A stretch of 64,000 bases of DNA from Tulasnella sp. 424. Lineage: Eukaryota > Basidiomycota > Agaricomycetes > Cantharellales > Tulasnellaceae. Numbering within the stretch: position 1 is the stretch's first letter; each line of letters opens with the position of its first letter. Location: positions 310,001 through 374,000 of the forward strand of contig WSUB01000006.1 of NCBI GenBank assembly GCA_019633425.1. The letters are read 5' to 3'. The translations under genes were made by a program, and so were the position numbers. Positions 33,483-44,264 of this stretch are shown piece by piece. The notes beneath the pieces were generated by a model that ran no database searches, was not told where the DNA came from, and saw nothing but the letters and a program-made list of their open reading frames with translations.

Positions 33483-35575
33483 TCAGTCTCTATCAGCACC
33501 ACCGAGAGTTCTGGACCAAGTCTTTGAGCTAACTTTAGACTGATCCGAGTCAAGTCTCTGCCTATTTGTACTTGCATCGGAGATGAAATCGCCGAGATCT
33601 TTGGAACGGAGCACCTCATCCCGGAGGTCAAGCTCGGTAGCGTCCTCTGCCGTTAGCTCCGTTGGTGGTGGTCTAGAAAGCTCGGATCGGACAAAGGTAG
33701 TGCGATCGTGGGCTTGACCCTATTATTGTGCAACGAGACACCGATCAGCATCTGCTTGCGGAAGACGGGGAAGAGAGGACAGCCGCACGATGAGAAACAG
33801 CGCCTACACGAAAGGTACTTACAGTGCCTCTAGGTTTACGATTCAATCTCGAGAACTTTGCAAACTCGAACCCCGTGCTAAGCGTTCCAGCCCTGTCGCC
33901 GTCGTCCTGATTTGGAGAGTTGAACTTTTCCCGGATTGCTACTCGGCTAGGAGAGGGGAGATGCATTGTCGTGGTTGAGAGACTATCGACCGCATTGACA
34001 CTACGCAGCGGTATTAGCTCACTTACGAGTTCAGAGTAAACATCAACGACCAAACGTAAAGCTTGGGAGTCATCATTCCGAACCAGTGGTACGTGTAATT
34101 TGTCTACACTCCCGCGCAATAATGGGATGAAACAGTGGTTGATCAGCAAGCCTAGCTGCATGGACGCTTTTCGACAGATCCGTCCAGTGGCCGCACTTAC
34201 CCATCTAAAACATAGGGCAAGGTTCAAGAATGCCGCAATTGCAGCAGGGGCCGCCGCTTCCAGAGTAACGTTCAGAAGTCGTCGAATAACGTCGGCTGTA
34301 TTGGTGCTTAAAGTATGTTCATAGCGTCGTCCTAATTTCCACAAGGTGAGACCAGTAATTGAAAGATCCGTTACTGGGGTGGCCCGGCATCGTAACGCAC
34401 GTCAGATCAGCGAAGAAACCTCCTCCCAGCGAACTTACAGAGGCTGATAGAAAGCGCAGATGTCACTGGAAAAAGTTGCGTTTTAGCCTTACTTAGCAAC
34501 AAAACTATGCGGCTCACGCCACCGGATACTCAACTGAGCTTCTCAAGAAATGCTACGTTGTAATCGTCGATCGCTTCAACGGCGCTGACCATCGCGAACA
34601 GAATTAGACTGGCCGACATCCCTTCGCAGCATAAACAATACACAGAGCGAAAGTTAGTTTTAATTGCTCCACATGACTGGGGAACCCAGTGCGGCGGCGG
34701 CGAGCGACGGCCGAGGCGGGCGACTCACCAACCATAACGCCCGTAAACACAGCCCTACTCCGAGTGTACAGAGCGTAGCACCGCTGGGCGAAGAAGATTT
34801 GGGCGACGAAAACTGTGAGCCGCGTGACGACTTCCAAAGCGGGGATTTGCCAAGGAACTAGGGCGAAGCGGCTTCAGAACGGGGGTAAGAGCTCGGGTTA
34901 AGCTTTTATTGAGAACGGCGGGGCGGGGAAGTCGGCTTACCTCCAGTCCCCGTAGCTGCGCCGGAGCAATGAAAGAACGGCCGCGTACGTTAGGATAGCG
35001 TTCGAATAGTCGGGAGGGAAGCGGTAAGACTGACTGCACGACGAACCAGTCCCATGTAGCCAGTATGAGCACTATACATTGAAGTCTGCGAGGAGAAAGG
35101 AAGAAGAGTTGTCCCATTCCGTAAAGTCAACAAACTCGTCAACATTTTCACGCCCTGACAGGATCGGCCACTGACATTGACAGGATAAAGCAAGATACTA
35201 CGAGCGTGAACATGCGTAACGACTCGTAGCCGAATGTGGAGAAGTATTTCACAGTCTGGGTCGTCAGGATTCCCTATTGAAAACAATATAATTGCAAACA
35301 TTACGTAACTCAGAAACTGGGGCCAGAGCGACGGTGGTGGTAGACAGACCGGACAAGCAAACGTACCAGCATAAACGTCGTACCAACGACAGCCATGAGC
35401 CTGTATATAAATAAAACCGGATGAAAGCTACAGTTTAGATCAAGAAGGATTGGGTTGCGAGGCTAAATAAGAAACGACTGTACCAGGGTCCAAAACAGCC
35501 AGCGGGATTACTTTTCAAAAGCTCGACGCCTTGCTGAATTGCCTCGGGCGGTCTTCCGATGACTGGTATGATCAT
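33483..35575 (-). CDS. DUF6534-type multi-pass membrane protein
   Basis: Minus-strand exons read MIIPVIGRPPEAIQQG..GCFGPW; LMAVVGTTFML; GILTTQTVKYFSTFGYESLR followed by TLVVSCFILSMSVA; LQCIVLILATWDWFVVQS; EVVTRLTVFVAQIFFAQRCY; VTDLSITGLTLWKLGRRYEH followed by INTADVIRRLLNVTLE-like and IAAFLNLALCF helices; INHCFIPLLRGSVDKLHV; then a hydrophilic tail ending GGADRD (TGA at 33485-33483). The order of about seven helices, the GIL..Q..YF motif at helix 2, and the ITG..L / TAD.I.RLL motif at helices 5-6 are typical of the large DUF6534 family of Agaricomycetes, whose function is unknown. Exon edges inside the middle part are approximate. Confidence 0.7.
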
Positions 35576-36789
35576 CGTGGCACTTGCTGATCTGAGTGAA
35601 GAGGGAAGAATAATAGGGTGGCGACCGGGGAAGAGAAAGGAGCGAGGGGATAAAAGCAAATGCGTAGTCTCGGGACCAAAATAAAGGCGGTACGGCGAGC
35701 GCAGATGAATACGGGTTATGCGTCGTAGTCACGCCACCGAAGTTAGCTGTGGGAGGAGTATACCGCAGTACAGCGACGGGTGGGGAAAGTAGGAAAGAGT
35801 CGGGGAGATGCAGACTCCTACCCAGTCACGGCTCCAACCTTCGCTTTGCCCAGGGTCTGAACAAGGCAGGCGGTTTCCGCCGTAGACTGGCACAACTGTT
35901 GATGACAGGTATTTGCCCGCGCGGAACGCCACCCAGATAAAAGTGTCTGCCCTCCGACCTCCTGCATTTCCATGGCCCAGTTCCTCACCTCACACCTTAC
36001 AAGTGGGGTGAGACAAGAATGGTTATGGTAGGGGAAAAAACGCTGCTTGGGCAGTCAGCTCAGTCCACTGTACCCACAACGCTTCATGTCCTAAGCCGGA
36101 ACGAAGCTCCAACGGAGAAAGCGGCCGAGCACGGTCCCAAGTAATCGCATTATGCCCGAAGGTTATGATATCAGGCCTTTTGACCGAGATGTCATAAGTT
36201 ACTCGCTAGATATAATGAGTTACATATATCTGTAGTAGAAATACCAGCTCCTCTCAAAGACCGAGTGAAAGGTGGTATCTTAGGGGGTGGCGCTCTGCGC
36301 GGGCAAAACCCTGTCATCAACAGTCGTGCCGCGGAAACCTGCCTTGTTCAGACCCTGAGCAAAGCGAAGGGTCCAAGTGGGTTGGAGCCGTGACTGGGTA
36401 GGAGTCTGGGGGAGATGGGGAGAGACACAAAACTTGAAGTCTCTGGGCATGGGATCGAGGGACTTACACATAATGGTTTGCACCCCTTCCTCCTGCCGAC
36501 CCTGTTCCACCTTCCCAAAAGGTCCACATGACAAAGGAAACTGTTAATTCCGTTACATCTAGAAGCACATCAGCATCAGGCAAACATAGTGATTTAGTGA
36601 CGGCTACGTGTGTGGCGTTGGTCTGACTGCTGCCTTTGGAAGGTGGGGCCGGGGTCGGCGCTAATAAGGGGGTGCAGACCAGTATGCAAACCACGGTAGT
36701 ACTGAGGTATGTGCTGGGAGTTACATCAACGCGAGTGTTCTCAGTTGGGTTCTAATCGCGTCATGGGCTTTTGGAGTCGACGAAACTCC
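35576..36789. other. Intergenic DNA containing a fold-back repeat
   Basis: No gene is supported. The main content is the inverted repeat 35811-36408. From about 36748 onward the DNA is the start of the segment duplicated from 27378. Confidence 0.4.
35811..36408. repeat. Fold-back element: inverted repeat with arms of about 124 bp
   Basis: The left arm 35811-35934 and the right arm 36285-36408 (reverse complement) share CAGACTCCTACCCAGTCACG, GCTCCAAC, AGGGTCTGAACAAGGCAGG, CTGTTGATGACAGG and TTGCCCGCGC with few differences. The 350-bp centre has no coding frame of note. It looks like a non-autonomous fold-back or MITE-like element. No target-site duplication could be fixed by eye. Confidence 0.7.
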
Positions 36790-36797
36790 TGACGTCA
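36790..36797. promoter_or_regulatory. TGACGTCA palindrome upstream of the duplicated 88-aa gene
   Basis: Conserved CRE-type site, 106 bases before the start codon, with a TTTATAA box at 36835-36841. Confidence 0.5.
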
Positions 36798-36902
36798 CTT
36801 TCCCCAGCCCACCACACGGGACGCTTTATAAGAGAAATCCCAGGTCGCTTCTAGCCTAAAACCCGAAGATCACCTCTCGCGTGAAATAGCTTTTACCCTA
36901 CC

Positions 36903-37292
36903 ATGTCCTCCAATCTCGGAACTCAATCCCCGCCCGTCGATTCTACCACCGGCACTCGCCCAATCGGCAAGTACGACTTGTCTGGAAGAGTCGCTGAGGG
37001 CATCCCAGATTCTGCTCAGCGAAAAGGTACACACCCCCTATCGCTGCTCCCCTTGTAGGGACTAACGGGTTTCTCCGCTGGACGATTAGGCTACTTTGGT
37101 GGGAACAGGGACGAGCCTGCTACCCCATCGGCTGGAAACGACATCGAAAGGGTAAGCTAATGTGGCCATACCCCAGCAAAGCTCCCTCCGCTGATACGTT
37201 TTGTATGTCAGGCCCAGAAAGCTTGTCTCGAGTCTCTTGACCGATGGAACAAGAAGTGGCAATCGACACGCAATCAGGCTCAGAAGTTCTAA
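36903..37292 (+). CDS. Small conserved protein, 88 aa, copy 2
   Basis: Duplicate of the gene at 27540 with the same three exons and intact splice sites. It starts MSSNLGTQSPPVDSTTG, continues YFGGNRDEPATPSAGNDIER and ends LDRWNKKWQSTRNQAQKF. Substitutions are spread between codons without frameshifts, which suggests it is still under selection or is recent. Family and function are not recognised. It lies tail to tail with CGS2. Confidence 0.65.
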
Positions 37293-37638
37293 AATCAATC
37301 GGACCCTCCATAGTCGTCGTAAAAACGGCTACCAGTGTTTTCCAATGAAATGGTATTCATATCACACCCTATTGTCATGAACCATTTGTGCTGTCATCAA
37401 AGACCGTTGGACTAGACTCCCCTCGTTCTAGAGGATTCACGCAACCTTCGCTAGGCCACAGCAGAGACGGCAAAGACAGCGAACCAAACCGCAGTTTTCC
37501 GTCAGAAGGGCGAGCATAATGCTGAATAAGCATTGGCGAGGGAACGATTCGTAAAGCATGCTTAATTGCATAGATCATAAGTACAACAGAAGGGGTTACG
37601 CGGTGGGACTTCACTTAAACCATTGACCCCAAGCACCC

Positions 37639-39775
37639 TTAGGATGATAGCTCCATCGCCTTCTCAGCGGTTTCAAGTGCATGCTTCACCCAGCCCAAGA
37701 GAGTCGTCTCGTCCTCCATGCCAACGCTAATCCGCACCATGTTGATGAGAACGCCGTACCCGGCAGCCCAATCCAGTTCGCGGTAGTGAGCGAGGATCGT
37801 ATACGGGCAAGCGAGAGTGAAGTTTGTGCCTAGAGTGACGTCAGTGAAGGAAGAACGACCGAGAGCAAAAAGCTCACCCCATGAGGGTCCCTTTTCGCAG
37901 CCAAGACTATCGAAAAACGCTCGAGCAGCAGGTTCATTGCTGAACAGGATTGTGAAGAGACTACCGAACCCCGAAGGGTAGAGTGGCTTTCCGCCGGTGT
38001 TGGATGGACGTCTGCGGCAGGCATCGTAATTCTCCCTCGTTACAAATTTGGGGTAAAATACATTCCTGATGAGCCTCTTCTTCCCATTTGAGCTTTGGCT
38101 TTCGCTGGCGTAGACCTCTGATTGATGCCAAAGCCAGTCGGCGACTGCCTCGGCATTGCGATTCATGATGTCGATCCGGCGAGCAAAGTCCCTCGAGTTG
38201 AGCTCCATACAAATGACGTCTTCGTGCCAGTAGAGGTCTTTGTAGGTGGATTTGAGGTGATCACGAAGGACGGAGTAGTGGCGTTGTTGGGGATTAAGGA
38301 CAAGACTGTCAAAGCGTTAAATTAGGTGACCTTACTTGCCAAAGTTTTGTTCTGAAACCCACCTCCCACCCATGACATTAGATCCTCCAGAGAACACCTT
38401 TGTCAAACTCGTGACGACGATATCCGCGTACTCCATAATATCGACGTTCACGAAATTGCCAATGGATTCGTCGACGACAATCAAGAAGTCGAACTCGTCG
38501 GCTATTTTGCGAAGCTCGACAATGTTGGGTGTCCGAAGTAGCGGATTGGTCGATACTTCGCAGAAGAGACCGACGACTGGATTTCCGGAAGCGGCGGCTT
38601 CTTGAGCTACGCGACGGACCTCAGAGAGATCGTGATCGTCACCAGAGCCAAAGAAATAGTAACCGGGACCCCATTTTTCAAGGATTTTGGCAGTGTCAGA
38701 GGTAGGGAAGCTATGAAGATGAGTCGGTAACTCGAAGAAAGCGGAAAGCACACTTTCACCCACCCAAAGCAAATGCTCTTCCCGGCGACTTTTCCTAGCT
38801 TCTTAGCCGTCTGAAGTATCAGCTGATGGGCATGCCATATAGCGTTCATTCCGCTTGGGTACAGGAAAACGTCATCATCCGACACGAGTTGGTCGTTGCT
38901 TTTAGAAACTGGCGAAAGGGACGCTGCGCCCGGGCTCGAGAAGTCGCCCCTTAGGGCTCTGGCGATTCTTTGTTGCAAAGCCGATCTCGCTTCGAGGTGG
39001 GGCAGAGGTTTCTCGTCGCAGTGAACTAACCGCATGGTTTGGTTTTGGTTGAGACCGGCCTGGGGGGATTCGACGCTGGTCTCTGGCGAGCTGCCGTTGG
39101 GCATCGTCGACAGTGAACTTGTGGCGCCCGATGAGAGACCGGGGATGTTTGGGACATTCGAGACCGGAATATCCAAAAGCTCGAGGCACCTTTCAGCCCG
39201 TCGACTTGAAATGCCATGCCCGGTGTACCGCCAGTACGATTTGGCCAGCTTGAACGACTCTGCAGGAAAGAAGACCATGTGGAGCTCCACAGGCTTCTGT
39301 GTAAAGGATTCATGGTCCTTCGACTCCTGGCGGTAGCTGGGGTTCTCCGGAAGACAGTTGGATGTCGAGGAAGACAGGGTATGATGGGCGACACGGACTT
39401 TGATGGGAGATGGCGAGTGCCTGAGGAGGAACGAATGATACTCGTCCGCAAGCTTGGCACTTGATACAAGCATGCAACGTTCTCCGGGATTGCCGAACTT
39501 TTCCTCGCACACGCGGGCGAGCTGTGAGGACCCCCAGACAATTTGGTAAGAATTGAAATCCAACAACGTAGAGACTCCCAACCTACCAGCTGAATACTTC
39601 GATGGATGACGAATCTGGGATAGCCGGTGGTCATAGCTTCAACCACTCTAGCTTCACCCTCAACGTAACCCAGGTTGTCTTGCCATGTCGGAAGTGAGGC
39701 CAAAATAGCGTGCGGGAGGTACGGAACTGGCAGTCCCAACTTCGTCGCGATTACACTGGTCGCTGTTGTCGACAT
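37639..39775 (-). CDS. Cystathionine gamma-synthase CGS2 (637 aa)
   Basis: Exons: 39775-39587, 39521-38764, 38710-38363, 38305-37878, 37829-37639. PLP features are kept: [18 protein letters not shown], Asp in [11 protein letters not shown], Lys in [15 protein letters not shown]. It starts MSTTATSVIATKLG. The fourth intron (37830-37877, 48 bases) is an open multiple of three, so retention would add 16 residues without a stop. The 5' flank has lost the similarity to CGS1 that includes the CACGTG box and instead has GATATCG-rich DNA, so its expression may differ. The 3' flank (about 37400-37540) resembles that of CGS3, making CGS2 and CGS3 near relatives. Confidence 0.85.
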
Positions 39776-40338
39776 TGTGGAAGAGATGGTAGTTGGGGAG
39801 AATAGGACTCGAAGTTGTGGACCATTAGCCTCATCTTGGGGCGCGATATCGAGTCAAGATATCGTTTCGATATCGTACGTAAGCAAGCCCTACGGATTTA
39901 GCGGTCGGGTCACTCTCGCTGTCGAAACCGACCCTCTGGCCACTTCCAGCCATTTACAACCGCACAAACATCCGGTAAGTAGCTACATCATCGCTTCACG
40001 GCCATTGTGCAGTTGAGGTGCGGGTTTCCCCTTAAAATGGGCCGATGCCCTCATCCTCCACATGTTACTTGAAGCGGCCCAGGTGTTGCAATTAACCCGC
40101 CAATCCCTCGGTTAGACTAGATAGACTCCCATCGTTCTGGAAGGATTCACGCAACCTTCGCTAAGCCACAGCAGAGATGGCAAATTCAGCGAACCAAACG
40201 ACAATTTCCCGTCGGAAGCTCAGCTTGATCCCAAATACAACGAAGGGTACATAGAGCAATCGAATTGCATAGAGCACAAAGTACAACAGAAAGATATCCG
40301 CGTCGGGGCTCCACTTGAACCATCCACCCAAAAAACCT
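39776..40338. other. Intergenic DNA between CGS2 and CGS3
   Basis: About 40120-40215 repeats the CGS2 3' flank (GATTCACGCAACCTTCGCTA). The rest has no gene. GATATCGAGTCAAGATATCG at 39845-39864 and the following TTTCGATATCG form a small cluster of palindromic GATATC sites. Confidence 0.45.
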
Positions 40339-42494
40339 TTACGACGATAGCGCCATCGCCGCCTCAGCGGCCTCAAGTGCATGCTTCACCCAGCCCAAGA
40401 TAGTCGCCTCGTCCTCCATGCCAACGCTTATCCGCACTAGGTTGATCGGAACGCCGTACTCGGCTGCCCAATCAAGTTCGCAGTAGTGAGCGAGGATCGT
40501 ATACGGGCAAGCAAGAGTAAAGTTCGTTCCTAGAATGGCCCAGACGTCAGTGACCGCACAACGATTGAGAGCTCGAACGCGGAAAAAAAAAACTCACCCC
40601 ATGTGGGACCTTTTTCACAACCAAGATTATCGTAAAACGCTCGGGCGGCAGGTTCATCGCTAAACAGGATCGTGAGGAGGCTACCGAACCCAGAGGGGTA
40701 GAGTGGGGCCCCCGCCGAGTCGAGTGGACGTCGGCGACAGGCGTCGTAATTCTCTCTCGTCACCCATTTCGGGAAGAATACATTGGTGATGACCTTCTTC
40801 TTCCCATTTGAACTTTGGCTTTCTCCGTCGTAGACCTCCGATCGATCCCAAAGCCAGTCGGCGACCGCCTCGGCGTTGCGGTTGATGACGTCAATCCGGT
40901 GCGCAAAGTGCCTCGAGTTGAGCTCCATGCAGACGACGTCTTCGTGCCAGTAGAGGTCTTCGTAGGTGGATTTGAGGTGATCGCGAAGGGCGGAGTAGTG
41001 TCGTCGTTGAGGATTAAGAACAAGACTATACAGAAGCGTTAAGTCGGACAGTTTACTGGCCAGCAATTCGCTCTAGAGCTTACCTCCCACCCATTACATT
41101 CGTCCTTCCAGAGAACACTTTCGTCAAGCTCGTCACAACGATATCCGTGTACTCCATGATATCTACGTTCACGAAATTGCCAATGGTCTCGTCAACGACG
41201 ATCAAAATGTCGAACTCGTCGGCTATTTTGCGAAGCTCGACCATGTTCGGCGTTCGAAGTAATGGGTTGGTTGAAACTTCGCAGAAGAGAGCGACGATTG
41301 GATTGCCGGAAGAGGCGGCTTCTTGAGCTACACGACGGACCTCCGATAGATCGTCATCAACACCAGAGCCGAAGAAATGGCAACCGGGACCCCATTTTTC
41401 AAGGATTTTGAGAGTATCTGTATAAGGGAAGCTATGGAAGGGAGGTCGGTAACTCGACAGACGTCCGGACGAGACTGTCACCCACCCAAAACAAATGCTT
41501 TTCCCCGCGACCTTTCCCATTTTCTCTACCGTTTGAAGGATAAGCTGGTGGGTATGCCATATCGCGCTCATGCCACCTGGGTACAGGAAAACGTCATCAT
41601 CCGACACGAGTTGGTCGTCGCTTTTGAAAACCGGCGAAAGGGACGTTTCGGCAGGGCTCGAGAAGTCGCCCCGTAAGGCTCGGGCAATTCTTCGTTGCAA
41701 GGCTGATCTCGCCTCGGCGTACGGAAGAGGTTCTTCGTCGCATTGAACTAACAGCATGGTTTGGTTTTGGCTGAGCCCAGCCTGAAGGGATTCGACGCTG
41801 CCCCCTGGCGAGCTGCCGTTGGGCGTCCCCGACGGGGAACTTGTGGTGCTTGAGAGACCTGCGGGAATACTGGGAACGCTTGATCTGGGGACATTCAAAA
41901 GCTCCAGACACCTTTCAGCCCGTCGGCTTGAAATACCATGCCCGGTGAACTGCCAGAACGATTTGGCCAGTTTGAAAGACTCTGCAGGAAAGAAAACCAT
42001 GTGGAGCTCCAAAGGCTGCTGTCGAGAGGTTTCATGGTCCTCCGGCTCCTGGCGGTAGTTGTGGTTTTCTGGGAGACAGTCGGGTGTCGAGGAAGCCAGG
42101 GTGTGATGGGCGACACGGACTTCGACGGGAGACGACGAGTGACTGAGGAGGAACGAAAGACACGCGTCCGCAAGCTTGGCACTTGATACAAGCATGCAGC
42201 GTTCTCCAGGGTTTCCGAACTTTTCCTCGCACAAGTGAGCGAGCTGTGAGGGCACCCAAGCAATTTGGTCAGAATTGAAATCCGACACAGAGACTCCCAA
42301 CCTACCAGCTGAATACTTCGATGGATGACGAATCTGGGATAGCCGGTGGTCATGGCTCCAACGACTCTAGCCTCGCCTTCAGCGTAATCCAGGTTGTCTT
42401 GCCATGTCGGAAGTGAGACTGAAACAGCGTGCGGAAGGTACGGAACTGGCAGTCCCAACTCCGTTGCGATTACACTGGTCTCTGTGGTCGACAT
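40339..42494 (-). CDS. Cystathionine gamma-synthase CGS3 (637 aa)
   Basis: Exons: 42494-42306, 42243-41486, 41431-41084, 41025-40598, 40529-40339, phases consistent. It keeps [18 protein letters not shown], Asp in [11 protein letters not shown] and Lys in [15 protein letters not shown]. Intron 2 (41432-41485, 54 bases) is open and in frame. The upstream region matches CGS1 for about 180 bases, but small and large insertions separate the start codon from the CACGTG box, which now lies 550 bases away. No second 88-aa gene accompanies this copy. Sequence is closest to CGS2 in length and 3' flank, and to CGS1 in its 5' flank, which suggests mosaic duplication or conversion. Confidence 0.85.
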
Positions 42495-43043
42495 TTTGGG
42501 GGAGATGGTAGTTGAGGAGGATAAGCCTCCTTGGCGAGTATTAATATTACTCTATTCTTGGACACATGTCGGGGCTGTGGCTTTGGACGGGCATATGGTG
42601 GAATGAAATCCGAACACAGACTCGAACTCCAGACGTCATTGGTGCATAACTAACCGCGGGAGGATCTACATTTTTTGCCTAAACGCGATCAAACCGGTAC
42701 CCGCAGAACCGAGCTCCCGGTCATCATGTAAAGATATCGTACACTGGGTGGCCTAAAGAATATCCGTATCAGCAGAAACGACATCCAAACTCTGTACAAA
42801 ATGGGATGACCGTGAGCTATTCCAATTTCCAGCGATTGGCGCCCTCAAACACTTAGAGGTTCAGCAGAGCCGTGATATAAATGGCCCAATTCTGGCACCC
42901 AAGGTAGATTGTAGCGTTGATTCTCTCAAGTGTTGTTTTACTTATTTATTTATAAATTCATCCGGTTCGAATGTTGACTCGCGGGGACCTCTTCACTTCG
43001 ACCGAGCGAAGCGCCAGAGGTGGGGCCTGTGACAAAATGTGAC

Positions 43044-43049
43044 CACGTG
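43044..43049. promoter_or_regulatory. CACGTG box displaced upstream of CGS3
   Basis: Same block as at 30561 (CCACGTGACAAGCCTCC). Between about 42681 and 43036 lies DNA absent from the CGS1 promoter, so the box has been pushed away from its gene by an insertion. Confidence 0.4.
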
Positions 43050-43067
43050 ACAAGCCTCCGACCGAGT

Positions 43068-43274
43068 CGGACGCTGGCACTAACCCGCCGCTTTATCACC
43101 GCTCACATGTAGTGCTGAAACGGGACTAGGAGCCTCAAGCTCCAGTTCCCGGAATTAGAATAAATCGATTACGGATTTTTCCAAGCGGGAGGGTGAGGGG
43201 CGCGGGTGGCTTACGTGATATCATAGTCCTTGTTGGAAGAGGGCCAGAAACCTCATGGCCGGCAAAGCCGTACT
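43068..43274. repeat. Dispersed repeat, SINE-like, copy 2
   Basis: Second copy of the repeat at 32930-33158, same orientation, about 207 bases. It sits directly beside the displaced CGS3 promoter block. Confidence 0.5.
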
Positions 43275-44264
43275 GTTTCTTGGACAGGTAAGTGTTGGCT
43301 GAGAATTATTCGCGGGAACGAGGCGCGGCGTCCCTCTCTGGCGGTGGGCTCAAGTTGCCCAAGCCAGCGGTAAGGGAGACGTACTGTATCATTAGAAATG
43401 GAAACCATCGGAGTCGGTAACGCCTGGTTGTATGCATGTTTCAGCACGACTTGGGCCGGTGGTCTGCTGCGCGGCTCCACTAAGCTTCCGCGCTAAAAGG
43501 CAAGCAGCGAATGTGGTCACGGTGCGGTCACTTAATCTCTCGAGATCGTTGCCACGACTCACCTCCGCTTGAATTCAGACCAACCACCAGTGATTCATCC
43601 GGGCCAAGATCTGATTGATTTATTAATACTTCCTTATATCGTTTCTCCAATGTGCCTCTTTGCCGGGGTGTCGTCCTTATTGATGACACTAGCAGGACAG
43701 ACCCCCTGACATGGATTGAGCTCCCTTTCCTGCGCCTTACAACACCGGAAAATATCACGGGGCAGTGATCTTGCGGGGCCTGGGCCTCTTAGTGTAGCCA
43801 TCTTTCACTAGTTCGTTACACCGGAATTTGTGGCTTGCTTCCCGACGGCTTGCATGCCGATCGAATTCCAGCGCCATGGCCCTCCGCCACATTGACATCT
43901 CAACTTATTGGTTCTTCGGTGAAGGTATGACAGGCTAAGACCTTGTTGTCTTCTGCAATGCTTCGAAAGTACGCGGAACATTCCATGGTATCAGTCGGTA
44001 ACTTAAAAGTTAGATGTCCCTGAGTGGTTTGGCGCTGACCCCTGAGCATCGAGGCGAATGCGAGTTCGGACATCCACGATGCGGTTCACTATCTTGGTCG
44101 TTGCACTCATCTGATATCCAGTTTTGATCTATCTAACCGAGGCTTTCTCTGCCAACTCTGGGCCTTACCGTCACATATCTAGCCCCACCCAGCTCATCGT
44201 TCTCGGATACCTTTGAAATTCCCCCCTTCCCCCTCCCCCCCGCCTGTTTGGCTTCCTTCCAGTG
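43275..44264. other. Intergenic DNA before copy E
   Basis: No gene is seen. From about 44030 the DNA resembles the region upstream of copy D. A C-rich tract at 44221-44241 precedes the start of copy E. Confidence 0.4.

Larger units (their letters stand above)
36748..39790. repeat. Segmental duplication of 27378-30430
   Basis: The block carries the promoter and body of the 88-aa gene and the whole convergent CGS gene in the same order and orientation as 27378-30430. The offset is about 9.36 kb and divergence is modest. Similarity starts near TCTAACCGCGTCATGGGCTT and fades about 30 bases past the CGS start codon. Confidence 0.85.
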
